DNA of 64,000 nt from Variovorax paradoxus EPS (GTDB lineage: Bacteria; Pseudomonadota; Gammaproteobacteria; Burkholderiales; Burkholderiaceae_C), in contig NC_014931.1 in the NCBI RefSeq assembly GCF_000184745.1, positions 4,030,001 through 4,094,000 of the forward strand, given 5' to 3'. Positions within the stretch are counted from its first letter, which is position 1. Each line of letters begins with the position of its first letter. Of the stretch, positions 19,238 to 34,075 are shown in pieces. The notes beneath the pieces were generated by a model, which worked only from the letters and a program-made list of their open reading frames with translations, had not been told where the DNA came from and searched no databases. A program made the position numbers and the translations under genes.

Positions 19238-20677
19238 ATGCTCTATCAACTCTACGAAGCCCAGCGTTCCCTGATGGAGCCGTTTTCCGACTTCGCACAG
19301 GCGGCCTCCAAGCTCTACGGCCAAGGCGCCGTGTGGGGCCAGCTGCCGATGGCACAGCGCATGGCCGCCGGCTACGACCTGCTCTATCGCCTGGGCAAGG
19401 ATTACGAGAAGCCCGAGTTCAACATCAAGTCCGTGAAGGTCGATGGTGAAGAGGTCGTCATCCAGGAGGCCGTCGAGCTCGACAAGCCCTTCTGCGAACT
19501 GCGCCGCTTCAAGCGCTTCACCGACGAGCCGCACATCCTCAAGACGCTCAAGAGCCAGCCCGTGGTGCTGATCGTGGCGCCGCTGTCGGGCCACTACGCC
19601 ACGCTCCTGCGCGACACCGTGCGCACCATGCTGCAGGACCACAAGGTCTACATCACAGACTGGAAGAACGCACGCCTGGTGCCGATGTCGGAAGGCGAAT
19701 TCCACCTCGACGACTACATCAACTACGTGCAGGAGTTCATTCGCCGCCTGCAGGCCGAGTACGGCAACTGCCACGTGGTGAGCGTGTGCCAGCCCACCGT
19801 GCCGGTGCTCGCGGCCGTGTCGCTCATGGCCAGCCGCAATGAGCCGCTGCCGCTCACGCTGACGATGATGGGCGGCCCGATCGACGCCCGCAAGTCGCCC
19901 ACCGCGGTGAACAACCTCGCCATGAACAAGAGCTACGAATGGTTCGAGAACAACGTGATCTACCGCGTGCCGCAGGGCTTCCCCGGTGAAGGCCGCCGCG
20001 TGTATCCGGGCTTCCTGCAGCACACCGGCTTCGTCGCGATGAATCCCGACCGCCACGCATCGAGCCACTACGACTATTTCAAGGACCTGATCAAGGGCGA
20101 CGACGCCAGCGCCGAGGCGCACCGCAAGTTCTACGACGAGTACAACGCCGTGCTCGACATGGACGCCGATTACTACCTCGACACCATCCGTACCGTGTTC
20201 CAGCAGTTCGAACTCGTGAACGGCACCTGGGACGTGAAGAACCCCGAAGGCCAGATCGAGCGCGTGCGTCCGCAGGACATCCGCACGGCCGCGCTGCTGA
20301 CGGTCGAAGGCGAACTGGACGACATCTCCGGCTCCGGCCAAACCGAAGTCGCGCACAGCCTGTGCACCGGCGTCGCCAATTCGAAGCGCGAGCACTACGA
20401 AGTCAAGGGCGCGGGCCACTACGGCATCTTCAGCGGCCGCCGCTGGCGCGAACTGGTCTATCCGAAGCTGATGAAGTTCATCGCTGCCAACGACCAGCCG
20501 CAAAGCCGTGCCGGTGCGCGAGAAAGCCTGGCGGCCGAAGACCGGATCAAGCCGGGTCGGAAGATCCCCGCCGTTGCCGCCAAGAAGTCACCGGCCGCAA
20601 AGAAGGCTGTTGTGGCCGCCCCTGCCAAGAAGCCCGTGGCGGCAGCCAAGAAGCCGCGCGCCCGCACCGCGCGCTGA
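19238..20677 (+). CDS. phaZ: Intracellular polyhydroxyalkanoate depolymerase with basic tail
   Basis: This 479-aa enzyme mobilises stored PHB inside the cell. It matches the Ralstonia PhaZ1 type, which uses a cysteine nucleophile instead of serine: SVCQPT places Cys184 where the family has Cys183. The Asp of GELDDISG and the His of [10 protein letters not shown] complete the triad. The core ends near residue 420. A tail of about 50 residues follows, rich in Lys, Ala and Pro (repeated AAKK/PAKK units, ending RARTAR), resembling histone H1-like or PhaM/PhaF nucleoid-binding tails. That tail is not part of the usual depolymerase. Transcription is probably monocistronic or continues into rsxB 17 bases later. 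Confidence 0.92.
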   Translation: MLYQLYEAQRSLMEPFSDFAQAASKLYGQGAVWGQLPMAQRMAAGYDLLYRLGKDYEKPEFNIKSVKVDGEEVVIQEAVELDKPFCELRRFKRFTDEPHILKTLKSQPVVLIVAPLSGHYATLLRDTVRTMLQDHKVYITDWKNARLVPMSEGEFHLDDYINYVQEFIRRLQAEYGNCHVVSVCQPTVPVLAAVSLMASRNEPLPLTLTMMGGPIDARKSPTAVNNLAMNKSYEWFENNVIYRVPQGFPGEGRRVYPGFLQHTGFVAMNPDRHASSHYDYFKDLIKGDDASAEAHRKFYDEYNAVLDMDADYYLDTIRTVFQQFELVNGTWDVKNPEGQIERVRPQDIRTAALLTVEGELDDISGSGQTEVAHSLCTGVANSKREHYEVKGAGHYGIFSGRRWRELVYPKLMKFIAANDQPQSRAGARESLAAEDRIKPGRKIPAVAAKKSPAAKKAVVAAPAKKPVAAAKKPRARTAR

Positions 20678-20694
20678 GGCGCGCGCAACCCACA

Positions 20695-21330
20695 GTGAAC
20701 GGGCTGGCCGCACGCATCAACGACGCACTGCCGCAAACGCAGTGCACACGGTGCGGCTATCCCGATTGCGCCGGCTACGCGCAAGCCGTGGCCGATGGCG
20801 AAGCGGGCATCAACCAATGCCCGCCCGGTGGCGCCGAGGGCATCGAGCGCCTCGCACTGCTCACCGGCCGCCCCGCGCTGCCGCTCGATCCGCAATTCGG
20901 CACCGAAGGCCCGCGCGCCATGGCGGTCATCGACGAGGCCTGGTGCATCGGCTGCACGCTCTGCCTCGATGCCTGTCCGACCGATGCGATCGTCGGCATC
21001 AACAAGCGCATGCACACGGTCGTCGAGGCGCATTGCACGGGCTGTGAACTCTGCATTCCGGTCTGCCCGGTCGATTGCATCTCGCTCGAAGTCGAAACGC
21101 CGGGCCGCAGCGGCTGGCAGGCGTGGTCAGAGGCACAGGCCGAAGCCGCGCTGCAGCGCTACAAGCTCCATGGCCAGCACCGCGCCACTGCGAAGCGCGA
21201 GGCTGAGCCGGCCCCCGCCGTCGCCGAGCCGCAAGCCGCCGACACGCGCAAGCGCTCCATCGTCGAAGCCGCCTTGGCGCGCGCCCGCGCCGCTGCCGAG
21301 CAACGCGAAAAAGCCGCCCCCAAGCCATGA
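20695..21330 (+). CDS. rsxB: RsxB/RnfB-like ferredoxin
   Basis: This 211-aa protein has an N-terminal Fe-S motif (CTRCGYPDC with a later Cys in NQCPPGG) and two 4Fe-4S ferredoxin motifs ([12 protein letters not shown] and [12 protein letters not shown]). The C-terminal extension is Ala/Glu/Arg-rich. RnfB/RsxB normally has an N-terminal membrane helix and works with five other Rnf/Rsx subunits; here the helix is absent and no partners are nearby. The start is taken as GTG at 20695, since no ATG fits the N-terminal Fe-S domain. Its stop overlaps the next ATG by four bases (ATGA), so it is translationally coupled to the LysE gene. Confidence 0.85.
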   Translation: MNGLAARINDALPQTQCTRCGYPDCAGYAQAVADGEAGINQCPPGGAEGIERLALLTGRPALPLDPQFGTEGPRAMAVIDEAWCIGCTLCLDACPTDAIVGINKRMHTVVEAHCTGCELCIPVCPVDCISLEVETPGRSGWQAWSEAQAEAALQRYKLHGQHRATAKREAEPAPAVAEPQAADTRKRSIVEAALARARAAAEQREKAAPKP

Positions 21331-21965
21331 CACTCGACACCCTTTTGATCTATGTCGTCGCGTCACTCGCCCTCGCCGTGATTCCCGGCCCTACGATGCT
21401 GCTGGCGCTGTCCAACGGCATCGACGGCGGCATGCGGCGCGCGAGCTGGGGCATTGCCGGTGCATCGCTCGGCAGCATCACGCTGATCGCAGTCGTCGCG
21501 CTCGGGCTGGGTTCGCTGCTCGCGGCATCGGAAGTGCTCTTCAACGCGATCCGCATTGCGGGCGTCGCCTACCTTGTCTGGCTCGGCATCAAGCTCTGGC
21601 GCAGCGAAGCGACCGACCTCGGCACGGCGCTGGCCCAGTCCGCCACAGAGGTCCGACCGCATGGCCGTGTCGCGCTGATGCGCAGCCTGCTCGTGGCGCT
21701 GTCGAATCCGAAGACGGTGCTGTTCTTCGCGGCCTTCCTGCCGCAGTTCATCGACATCACGCAGCCGCAAGGTCCGCAGTACCTGCTGCTCGGCGCGATC
21801 TTCGTGGTGCTCGACACCTGCGTGATGCTGGCCTACGCAGCCGCCGGCACGCAGGCCGTGCGCTGGCTTTCGCGCCGCGGCCTCAAGGTGCTGAACCGCA
21901 ATTGCGCGGCCGGCATGTGGCTGTTGGCAGCCACGCTCGCATTCTGGCGCCGTCCCGGTACCTGA
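21327..21965 (+). CDS. LysE/RhtB family amino acid exporter
   Basis: This 212-aa membrane protein has about six hydrophobic segments. The N-terminal [17 protein letters not shown] signature, the GIAGASLGS segment and the [18 protein letters not shown] motif are characteristic of LysE/RhtB exporters of lysine, threonine or homoserine lactones. The substrate cannot be told. It overlaps rsxB by four bases and ends 14 bp from the convergent EamA gene. Confidence 0.88.
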   Translation: MTLDTLLIYVVASLALAVIPGPTMLLALSNGIDGGMRRASWGIAGASLGSITLIAVVALGLGSLLAASEVLFNAIRIAGVAYLVWLGIKLWRSEATDLGTALAQSATEVRPHGRVALMRSLLVALSNPKTVLFFAAFLPQFIDITQPQGPQYLLLGAIFVVLDTCVMLAYAAAGTQAVRWLSRRGLKVLNRNCAAGMWLLAATLAFWRRPGT

Positions 21966-21979
21966 AGGCGTTCAGCGCT

Positions 21980-22897
21980 TCAATCCTTTTTCGGACGCTT
22001 GAAGAGCAGCAACAGCACCCCCGCCAGCACGACTGCCACCGCATACCACTCGAAGCGGGTGACGGTCTCGTTGGCGATCCACACGCCCAGCAGCATCGCG
22101 ATCACCGGGTTCACGAAGGTGTAGCTCGCCGCCAGCGCGGCCGGCGCCTTCGCGAGCAGCACCATGTAGGCGTTGAAGGCGATCAGCGAACCGAACACCA
22201 CCAGGTACAGCCAGGCCCAGACGGCCTCGGGCGCCGGCGGCCACACCAGGCTCTCGCGCGAGACGGCCGCCAACACCAGCAGCACCACGCCGCCGCAGAT
22301 CATTTCGCTGGCAAAGCCCATCGCACCGGGCGCGAGCGGCAGGCTGCGCTGGCTCAGCACGCTGCCCATCGACCAGCAGATGCAGGCAATCGAAATCGCC
22401 GCCAGCCCCGCGGGCGACGACTGGAAGCCGCTCCCCTGCGTGAGCATCAGCACGCCGATGAGCCCGAGCGCGATGCCCGCCGCTTCCATGCGAGTCGGCT
22501 TGATGCCCCAGATCAAATTGAGCAGCGCGATCAAGAGCGGCACCACCGCGATGAACGCCACCACCAGACCCGAGCCGATCGTCACCTCGGCATGCGCCGT
22601 GCCGCCCATGCCCCCGCCGAGCATCAACGCGCCGACCACCAGCGCATTGCGCCACTGCAGCCGCGAAGGCCACGCGGCACCGCGCCAGCGCATCCACACC
22701 GCGAGCAACACGCCCGCAAAAAGAAAGCGCGATCCCATCTGCAGGAACGGCGGAAAGCTGATCAGCGCGTACTTGATCGCCAGGTAGGTCGAGCCCCAGA
22801 CCACCCAGGTGGCGGCAAGGCAGAGCCACAGCAGAGGCGGAAGCGCGCCATGGTTGGCGCTGGGCGCGGCTGGGGCTGAAGAAGAAAGGGTCGGCAT
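21980..22897 (-). CDS. EamA/DMT family exporter, YedA-like
   Basis: This 305-aa protein has ten predicted membrane segments in two EamA repeats. WVVWGSTYLAIKYALISFPP in the first and SYTFVNPVIAMLLGVW in the second are DMT/EamA hallmarks, and the overall pattern is closest to YedA-type exporters. It probably effluxes an amino acid or other small metabolite. It is divergently arranged with an Lrp-type regulator whose candidate operator lies between them. Confidence 0.88.
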   Translation of the reverse strand: MPTLSSSAPAAPSANHGALPPLLWLCLAATWVVWGSTYLAIKYALISFPPFLQMGSRFLFAGVLLAVWMRWRGAAWPSRLQWRNALVVGALMLGGGMGGTAHAEVTIGSGLVVAFIAVVPLLIALLNLIWGIKPTRMEAAGIALGLIGVLMLTQGSGFQSSPAGLAAISIACICWSMGSVLSQRSLPLAPGAMGFASEMICGGVVLLVLAAVSRESLVWPPAPEAVWAWLYLVVFGSLIAFNAYMVLLAKAPAALAASYTFVNPVIAMLLGVWIANETVTRFEWYAVAVVLAGVLLLLFKRPKKD

Positions 22898-22961
22898 GTC
22901 GAGGAGCCTCTTGTTTTATTGGTGCTGAAGCGCCGCCCATGGTATGAAAGCCGCCTCCCGT

Positions 22962-22984
22962 GAACCATGGAAATTCCACGGTTC
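22962..22984. promoter_or_regulatory. Candidate Lrp-type operator
   Basis: Eleven-base arms GAACCATGGAA and TTCCACGGTTC form an inverted repeat with one mismatch around a single central A. It lies 64 bp before the EamA start and 34 bp before the lrp start, a natural position for autoregulation and control of the exporter. Confidence 0.55.
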
Positions 22985-23018
22985 TATGGCTCCATTACCG
23001 TCGATTTAAAGGAGTTCC

Positions 23019-23516
23019 ATGGACTTCACCTTGAACCCAGCTTTGGACGCCCACGACACCCGCATCCTTGCCGAATTGCAGAGCGATGCGCGGCTCACCA
23101 TGGCCGAGCTCGGCCGCCGCGTGCACCTGAGCCAGCCGGCCGTGACCGAGCGCGTGAAGAAGCTGGAGGCCGCGGGGGTCATCAGCGGCTATCGCGCCAC
23201 CGTCAACCTCGGCAAGCTGGGCTATGGCATCCGCGCGATCATCCGCGTCGGCCGCGCCGACTACGACCTTGTCGTGAAGCTCGTGCAGGACACGCCCGAA
23301 TGCGTGAACGCCTACAACGTGACCGGCGAGGACAGCTGGATCCTCGAGATCGCGGTGATCGACGTGAGCCACCTCGACGCGGTGGTCACCAAGTTCTGCA
23401 TCCTCACCGAGACGGCAACATCGATCATCCTGAACCCGGCGCGCGAGCACCAGCCGATGCTGCCGCCACACCGCTCCGACGTGCGGCCGCCGATCAAGAA
23501 GGTTCTGAACGCCTGA
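23019..23516 (+). CDS. Lrp/AsnC family transcriptional regulator
   Basis: This 165-aa regulator has an N-terminal HTH (ILAELQSDARLTMAELGRRV then LSQPAVTERVKKLEAAG) and a C-terminal RAM/ligand-binding domain (AYNVTGEDSWILEIAV). AAAGGAG precedes the ATG. Family members respond to amino acids or similar ligands. The divergent EamA exporter is the most likely target. Confidence 0.9.
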   Translation: MDFTLNPALDAHDTRILAELQSDARLTMAELGRRVHLSQPAVTERVKKLEAAGVISGYRATVNLGKLGYGIRAIIRVGRADYDLVVKLVQDTPECVNAYNVTGEDSWILEIAVIDVSHLDAVVTKFCILTETATSIILNPAREHQPMLPPHRSDVRPPIKKVLNA

Positions 23517-23525
23517 TAGCCCCAA

Positions 23526-23720
23526 AACCCGTCGGGCTGAGCCTGTCGAAGTCCTCAAACCCGTTCGGGCTGAGCCTGTCGAAGTCCTCAAACCCGTTCG
23601 GGCTGAGCTTTCGAAGTCCTCAAACCCGTTCGGGCTGAGCCTGTCGAAGTCCTCAAACCCGTTCGGGCTGAGCCTGTCGAAGCCTTGCTCGGGGCTTCGA
23701 CAAGCTCAGCCCGAACGGTG
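23526..23720. repeat. Tandem array of GTTCGGGCTGAGCCTGTCGAAG repeats
   Basis: Five direct copies of a roughly 34-bp unit (CGTTCGGGCTGAGCCTGTCGAAG plus spacer TCCTCAAACC) are followed by one inverted copy (CTTCGACAAGCTCAGCCCGAACGG). One copy has lost two bases (GAGCTTTCGAAG). Other copies are at 29981-30160, 30461-30493 and 46949-47094. The array lies between convergent genes (lrp and the VOC gene). Confidence 0.9.
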
Positions 23721-23735
23721 GTTGGCGAATCAGGA

Positions 23736-24221
23736 TCAGCGATTCGCGAGCGCGTTGAAGGCCCTCACCACCTCGGGCGGCGCCTGCACCATTTCGATCA
23801 GCACGCCCTCGCCCGCAATCGGAAACTCCTCGTTCGCCTTCGGGTGCAGGAAGCAGATGTCGAACCCCGCAGCACCTTGACGGATGCCACCGGGCGCAAA
23901 GCGCACGCCCTGTGCCGTGAGCCATTCGACGGCCTTGGGCAGGTCGTCGATCCACAGCCCCACATGGTTGAGCGGCGTCGCGTGCACCGCGGGCTTCTTG
24001 TCCGGGTCCAGCGGCTGCATCAGGTCGACCTCGACCTTGAACGGCCCGCTGCCCATCGAACAGATGTCCTCGTCGACGTTCTCGCGTTCGCTCTTGAAGG
24101 TGCCGGTAACCTCGAGCCCCAGCATGTCGACCCACAGCTTCTGCAGGCGCATCTTGTCGAGCCCGCCGATGGCGATCTGCTGAATGCCCAGCACCTTGAA
24201 GGGGCGCGCCGTGGTCGTCAT
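23736..24221 (-). CDS. VOC family protein, probable methylmalonyl-CoA epimerase
   Basis: This 161-aa glyoxalase-fold protein has [10 protein letters not shown] at the N terminus (metal His position replaced by Ala-Ile), [18 protein letters not shown] in the second half, FLHPKAN and the terminal [10 protein letters not shown]. The second-half pattern is that of methylmalonyl-CoA epimerases. It is the last gene of the propionyl-CoA operon and overlaps bioB by four bases, which supports conversion of (S)- to (R)-methylmalonyl-CoA as its role. The non-standard first metal ligand lowers certainty. Confidence 0.65.
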   Translation of the reverse strand: MTTTARPFKVLGIQQIAIGGLDKMRLQKLWVDMLGLEVTGTFKSERENVDEDICSMGSGPFKVEVDLMQPLDPDKKPAVHATPLNHVGLWIDDLPKAVEWLTAQGVRFAPGGIRQGAAGFDICFLHPKANEEFPIAGEGVLIEMVQAPPEVVRAFNALANR

Positions 24222-25248
24222 GCGCAGACCTCCACCGTTTCAGTGGTCGTCGTGCGGCGCGACTGCAAGCCGAGCTTGCGCAGCAACTGCACGTCCGCGT
24301 CCACATCGGGGTTGCCCGTGACCAGCAGCTTGTCGCCATAGAAGATCGAATTCGCACCGGCCATGAAGCACAGCGCCTGCACGGCATCGCCCATCTGCTG
24401 GCGTCCGGCCGACAGCCGCACGCGCGCGGTCGGCATCGTGATGCGCGCGACCGCGATCATGCGCACGAAGTCGAAGGGATCGACCGGTTCCGAATCGGCC
24501 AGCGGCGTGCCCGGCACTCGCACCAGGCTGTTGATCGGCACAGATTCCGGGTACGGGTTCAGGTTGGCCAGTTGCGCGATCAGCCCCGCGCGATGCACCG
24601 GCTGCTCGCCCATGCCGACGATGCCGCCGCAGCACACGCTGATGCCGGCACTGCGCACATGCGCGAGCGTGTCGAGCCGGTCCTGGTACGTGCGCGTGTC
24701 GACGATGTCCGTGTAGTACTCGGGCGCGGTGTCGAGGTTGTGGTTGTAGTAATCGAGCCCCGCGGCCTTGAGCTGGTGTGCATGGTGCGGCTCCAGCATG
24801 CCGAGCGTGGCGCAGGTCTGCATGCCCAGGCCCTTCACCGCCTCGACCAGCACAGCGACCTTCTCCACGTCGCGGTCCTTGGGCGCGCGCCATGCGGCGC
24901 CCATGCAGAAGCGCGTGGCGCCCGCGTCCTTGGCAGCCTGCGCGGCGCGCACGACCTCATCGACCTCCATGAGCTTCTGCGCCTTCACGGCTGTGTCGAA
25001 CTCGGCCGACTGCGGGCAATAGCCGCAGTTCTCGGGGCAGCCGCCGGTCTTGACCGAGAGCAGCGTCGCGAGCTCGATGTCGCCTTCAGGGAAATGCTGG
25101 CGGTGCACCGTCTGCGCCTCGAACAGCAGGTCCATCAGCGGCTTGTCGAGCAGCGCCTGGATCGCCTCGACAGACCACGGGCCTTGCGGCGTCACCGGCT
25201 TCGCGGGCCGGTGCAGCGTGATCGTCTGTTGCAGGTCGTTGGCACCCA

Positions 25249-25249
<1 letters not shown>
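24218..25249 (-). CDS. bioB: Biotin synthase
   Basis: BioB is the radical-SAM enzyme that inserts sulfur into dethiobiotin. The 343-aa protein has the CxxxCxxC cluster motif CPENCGYC at residues 71-78, CATLGML and [13 protein letters not shown] motifs, and the [2Fe-2S] region SAGRQQ. Translation starts at the ATG at 25249, whose bases overlap the pccA stop (TGATG). No other bio genes are present. Its position directly after the biotin-dependent carboxylase suggests that biotin supply is matched to carboxylase synthesis. Confidence 0.95.
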
Positions 25250-27297
<2,048 letters not shown>

Positions 27298-27317
27298 GTT
27301 CTTCTTCTCCGTGCCGT

Positions 27318-28862
<1,545 letters not shown>

Positions 28863-28899
28863 GGTGTGCTTCCGAAGCTGTGGTCTTGAATGAGATGGC

Positions 28900-29967
28900 T
28901 CATGGCCTGGCCGTGATGGCCGCTGCGGCGAGCAGGCTGCGCGCCGCGGTCGATGCGGGCAGCGCGCCCTGCGCCACCTGCTGGGTGAGTTGCGGCAGCA
29001 GTTCGCGCACCTGCGGGTGCTGCCTGAAGGCTTGCTTCAGCCCCGCGTCGATGCGTTCCCACATCCATGCGGTGGCCTGCTTTTCGCGGCGCTTGGCGAG
29101 CTTGCCGTTGGCGGTCTGCAGTTGCCTGAATTCGGTGACGGCATCCCAGAACGCATCGACGCCCGTGCCCGCCAGCGCGCTGAGCTGCAGCACCCTGGGC
29201 AGCCAGAAGCGCACCTCGGCACCGCTGTGCGCGTCGTGCACCGCATGCGCGTGGTCGGGGTTGCCCTGGTGGCCGAAGAGGCGCAGCGCCGAAGTGATCT
29301 GCGCCTGCGCGCGCGTGGCGGCATCCTTGTCGATGTCGGCCTTGTTGATGACGACGAGGTCCGCGAGCTCCATCACGCCCTTCTTGATCGCCTGCAGGTC
29401 GTCGCCGGCGTTGGGGAGCTGCATCAGCACGAACATGTCGGTCATGCCGGACACGGCGGTTTCGCTCTGGCCGACGCCCACGGTCTCGACGATCACGACG
29501 TCGTAGCCGGCGGCCTCGCACACCAGCATCGCCTCGCGCGTCTTCTCGGCCACGCCGCCGAGCGTGCCGCTCGACGGGCTCGGGCGGATGTAGGCGCGCT
29601 CGTGCACCGAGAGCCGCTCCATGCGCGTCTTGTCGCCGAGGATGGAGCCGCCCGAAACCGTGGACGAGGGGTCGATAGTGAGCACCGCGACGCGATGGCC
29701 CTTGTCGATCAGCAGCAGGCCGAGCGTTTCGATGAAGGTCGACTTGCCGACACCTGGCACGCCCGAGATTCCGAGGCGAAAGGAATTGCCGGTGCGCGGC
29801 AGCAGCGCTGTGAGCAGCTCGTCGGCTTGCGCGCGATGGTCGGTGCGGGTCGATTCGAGCAGCGTGATCGCCTTGGCGATCGCACGGCGCTGCATGGACG
29901 CAGCGCCGGAAACAATGCCGTCCAATAAAGCGGAAGGAGCCAAGGATCGGGACGAAACGGTATTCAT
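28900..29967 (-). CDS. meaB: Methylmalonyl-CoA mutase-associated GTPase MeaB
   Basis: MeaB is the G3E GTPase chaperone that protects and reloads the B12 cofactor of methylmalonyl-CoA mutase. The 355-aa protein has Walker [10 protein letters not shown], switch segments [27 protein letters not shown] and NKAD. The start at 29967 has GGGGGAGG three bases upstream. The reading frame is open far upstream, through repeats and the GIY-YIG gene, but those extensions are not needed for family length. Confidence 0.94.
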   Translation of the reverse strand: MNTVSSRSLAPSALLDGIVSGAASMQRRAIAKAITLLESTRTDHRAQADELLTALLPRTGNSFRLGISGVPGVGKSTFIETLGLLLIDKGHRVAVLTIDPSSTVSGGSILGDKTRMERLSVHERAYIRPSPSSGTLGGVAEKTREAMLVCEAAGYDVVIVETVGVGQSETAVSGMTDMFVLMQLPNAGDDLQAIKKGVMELADLVVINKADIDKDAATRAQAQITSALRLFGHQGNPDHAHAVHDAHSGAEVRFWLPRVLQLSALAGTGVDAFWDAVTEFRQLQTANGKLAKRREKQATAWMWERIDAGLKQAFRQHPQVRELLPQLTQQVAQGALPASTAARSLLAAAAITARP

Positions 29968-30450
29968 ATCCTCCCCCACCAACCGTTCGGGCTGAGCTTG
30001 TCGAAGCCGGGGCTGTGTGGTGGATAGCCCCTCGACAGGCTCAGGGCGAACGGTTGCGGCGGGGCTAACAGTTGTAGTTGTATTGGGATGATCGACGGTT
30101 TCGGTGCGAACAAGGGCTCCGCGACTATCCCCCGCCCGTTCGGGCTGAGCTTGTCGAAGCTGTCCCCGCGCGCCGCTGGACTTCGCCAGTTCCTTGATGC
30201 GGTCCCATTCGCCCCGAATCAAGGCCTCCTTCTTCGCCCGTGACCACCCCTTGATCTGTTGCTCGAAGGCTATTGCCTCTTCACGCGCTTCGAACTCACC
30301 CTGCCATACGAGTTCGAGCGGCTTGCGCATTGCGGTGTATCCATCATTTCCATCGACGTGCTGACGCAGCCGAATATCTATGTCGTCGGTATGGCCCGCG
30401 TAGTACGAGCCATCCGAACAGCGCAACAGGTAGACGAAAAAGGGTTTCAC
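29968..30450 (-). CDS. GIY-YIG nuclease-domain protein, frame open into meaB
   Basis: From a GTG at 30450 the frame reads [20 protein letters not shown], a GIY-YIG-type start. It continues with [13 protein letters not shown], the [20 protein letters not shown] helix and [17 protein letters not shown], typical of UPF0213/YhbQ-like small nucleases of 80-100 aa. After about residue 95 it enters repeat DNA, reading peptides such as RQAQPER and RPEPVEG. No stop occurs before meaB, with which it is in frame to 28900. It may therefore make a long-tailed protein overlapping meaB or a low-level fusion. No good ribosome binding site is seen. The nuclease target is unknown. Confidence 0.6.
29981..30160. 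repeat. Dispersed repeat pair upstream of meaB
   Basis: AACCGTTCG at 29981 and CGAACGGTT at 30047 flank a 75-bp inverted element built from one direct and one inverted copy of the GTTCGGGCTGAGCTTGTCGAAG repeat. A further direct copy lies at 30135-30160. The intervening DNA (30061-30134) shows no gene. Confidence 0.8.
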
Positions 30451-30460
30451 AAGGATGGTG

Positions 30461-30493
30461 GAAGGCTTCGACAAGCTCAGCCCGAACGGGTGG
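30461..30493. repeat. Dispersed repeat copy at the GNAT gene end
   Basis: GGCTTCGACAAGCTCAGCCCGAACGGG is an inverted copy of the dispersed repeat. It supplies the stop codon and last residues of the GNAT gene (reading TTRSG, then stop), suggesting that insertion of the repeat changed that gene's C terminus. Confidence 0.8.
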
Positions 30494-30986
30494 TTGCATG
30501 TGAACGGACATCTGAAGGGGTTGTGGCGCCCTGGACGCGCCAGCGGTAATGCAGGTCGACGCCCTCCTCGCCTTCGAGCACGAAGCCGTGGCGCAGGTAG
30601 AAGCGGTTGGCATCGCTCTGCACGAGCGCGGTGAGCTTGATGTCGAGGTTCTTCTCTCTTGCCTCGGCTTTGGCCCAGCGCATCACCCATTCGCCGATGC
30701 CGCGGCCCTGGAAGCCGGTGCGCAGGTACAGGTGATCCAGGCGCAGCGCATCGGCGCCCTCGGGCTTGAGCGTGACGAAGCCCACGCGCTGGTCGCCGTC
30801 GAGCACGATGTGATGCATGAACGGCACCACGAAACCAGCGCTCAGCCGTTCGCGCGAACGCGTGAGGTCGAAGCGCCCGACACGCTCCAGGCTCGGGCGC
30901 ATCGCATCGATGCGCACGGCCAGCATGTCTTCGAAATCGCTGGAATCCACGGGCTGCAGCGACAGCCGCGACAGGAGATCGCCCAC
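30477..30986 (-). CDS. GNAT family N-acetyltransferase
   Basis: This 169-aa protein has the GNAT acetyl-CoA fold: [21 protein letters not shown] contains the Q/RxxGxG/A pyrophosphate-binding motif and [11 protein letters not shown] is motif B. It starts at GTG 30986, 15 bases after the mutase stop, so it belongs to the operon by position. The last ten or so residues are read from a dispersed repeat. The substrate is unknown, and no link to propionate metabolism is evident. Confidence 0.82.
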   Translation of the reverse strand: MGDLLSRLSLQPVDSSDFEDMLAVRIDAMRPSLERVGRFDLTRSRERLSAGFVVPFMHHIVLDGDQRVGFVTLKPEGADALRLDHLYLRTGFQGRGIGEWVMRWAKAEAREKNLDIKLTALVQSDANRFYLRHGFVLEGEEGVDLHYRWRVQGATTPSDVRSHATTRSG

Positions 30987-31000
30987 GTCTGGCGTCCCGC

Positions 31001-33163
<2,163 letters not shown>

Positions 33164-33188
33164 GAGGGGGACGCCGCTTTGCAGTTGT

Positions 33189-33240
33189 CTTGCAGGGGAT
33201 TACGGAGGGATTCGCAAATTCGCTTGCAGGGATTTGCAAG
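33189..33240. promoter_or_regulatory. Candidate GntR operator with repeated TGCAAG half-sites
   Basis: A perfect inverted repeat CTTGCA-N6-TGCAAG occupies 33223-33240. A second CTTGCA at 33189 and a degenerate half (ATTCGCAAA) at 33210-33218 repeat the pattern with GGGATT spacers. The cluster lies between the mutase and gntR genes, 26 bp from the mutase start at its near edge, consistent with repression of the operon. Confidence 0.6.
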
Positions 33241-33307
33241 CCGGCCGCGAGTCTAACCGATCCGTAATTATTAATTCAAACCCAATTTTTGCGGTACATT
33301 CCTGCCC

Positions 33308-33955
33308 ATGTCCGCTGTCACCCTCACCCCGCGAGCCCTCTACGAAGAGGTGGCCGAGCTGCTGCGCCAGCGGATTTTCCGCCGCGAGCTGGAGCCCGGC
33401 AGCTGGATCGACGAACTCAAGCTGGCCGAGGAATACGGCATCAGCCGCACCCCGCTGCGGGAAGCCCTGAAGGTGCTTGCCGCCGAAGGGCTGGTGACGA
33501 TGAAGGTGCGCCGCGGCGCCTACGTGACCGAGGTGTCCGAGCAGGACCTGGCGGACGTCTATCACCTGCTCTCGCTGCTGGAGAGCGATGCGGCCGGCGT
33601 GGTCGCCGAGCGCGCCACCGATGCCGAGCGCGCCGAGCTGAAGAAGCTGCACGCCGAGCTCGAAGCCGCCGCCGCGCCGGGCAAGGAAGACCGGGAGCAT
33701 TTCTTCGCGGTGAACGAGCGCTTCCACATGCAGTTGCTGGCCATCGCCAACAACAAGTGGCGCGACCAGATGGTGGCGGACCTGCGCAAGGTGATGAAGC
33801 TCAACCGGCACAACTCGCTGCTGAAGGCCGGGCGCATTGCCGAGTCGTTGGCGGAGCACCGGTCGGTGATGGCCGCCATCGAGGCACGCGACGCCGCGGC
33901 GGCCATGGCCCGCATGCGCGAGCACTTCACGAGCGGCCTCGAAGCGGCCGCATAG
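33308..33955 (+). CDS. GntR family regulator with FCD domain
   Basis: This 215-aa protein has an N-terminal winged HTH (LAEEYGISRTPLREALKVLA then EGLVTMKVRRGAYVTEV) and an FCD ligand domain. In the latter, metal/ligand positions include the D of DVYHLLSLLE, the H of NERFHMQLLAIANN and the H of LAEHRSVMAAIEARD. FadR/FCD regulators bind organic acids or acyl-CoAs. Its divergence from the mutase gene and the shared palindromes make it the likely regulator of the propionyl-CoA operon. Confidence 0.9.
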   Translation: MSAVTLTPRALYEEVAELLRQRIFRRELEPGSWIDELKLAEEYGISRTPLREALKVLAAEGLVTMKVRRGAYVTEVSEQDLADVYHLLSLLESDAAGVVAERATDAERAELKKLHAELEAAAAPGKEDREHFFAVNERFHMQLLAIANNKWRDQMVADLRKVMKLNRHNSLLKAGRIAESLAEHRSVMAAIEARDAAAAMARMREHFTSGLEAAA

Positions 33956-33975
33956 GCTCACCCCCAGGCTTCGCG

Positions 33976-34051
33976 CACTTCGTGTCGCTTCGCCTTCCCC
34001 CTTCCGGGGGCGATACCTGCGGCCCGGCAAAGCCGGTTCCGCGGTATCCCG
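33976..34051. repeat. Intergenic hairpin repeat, CACTTCGTGTC type, copy 2
   Basis: CACTTCGTGTCGCTTCGCC is followed by a CCCCCTTCCGGGGG hairpin. A larger imperfect hairpin follows (GATACC...GCGG with CCGC-GGTATC, enclosing CCGGC-AAA-GCCGG). Head and tail match the element at 9921-9977. It lies between the convergent gntR and iclR genes and probably ends both transcripts. Confidence 0.6.
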
Positions 34052-34075
34052 CGAAAAGGCACGCCTTGTTTGCGT

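Noticed and set aside
23526..23720. A CRISPR array at the tandem repeat cluster
   Set aside because: The spacers are identical short sequences (TCCTCAAACC), one copy is inverted, and no cas genes are present.
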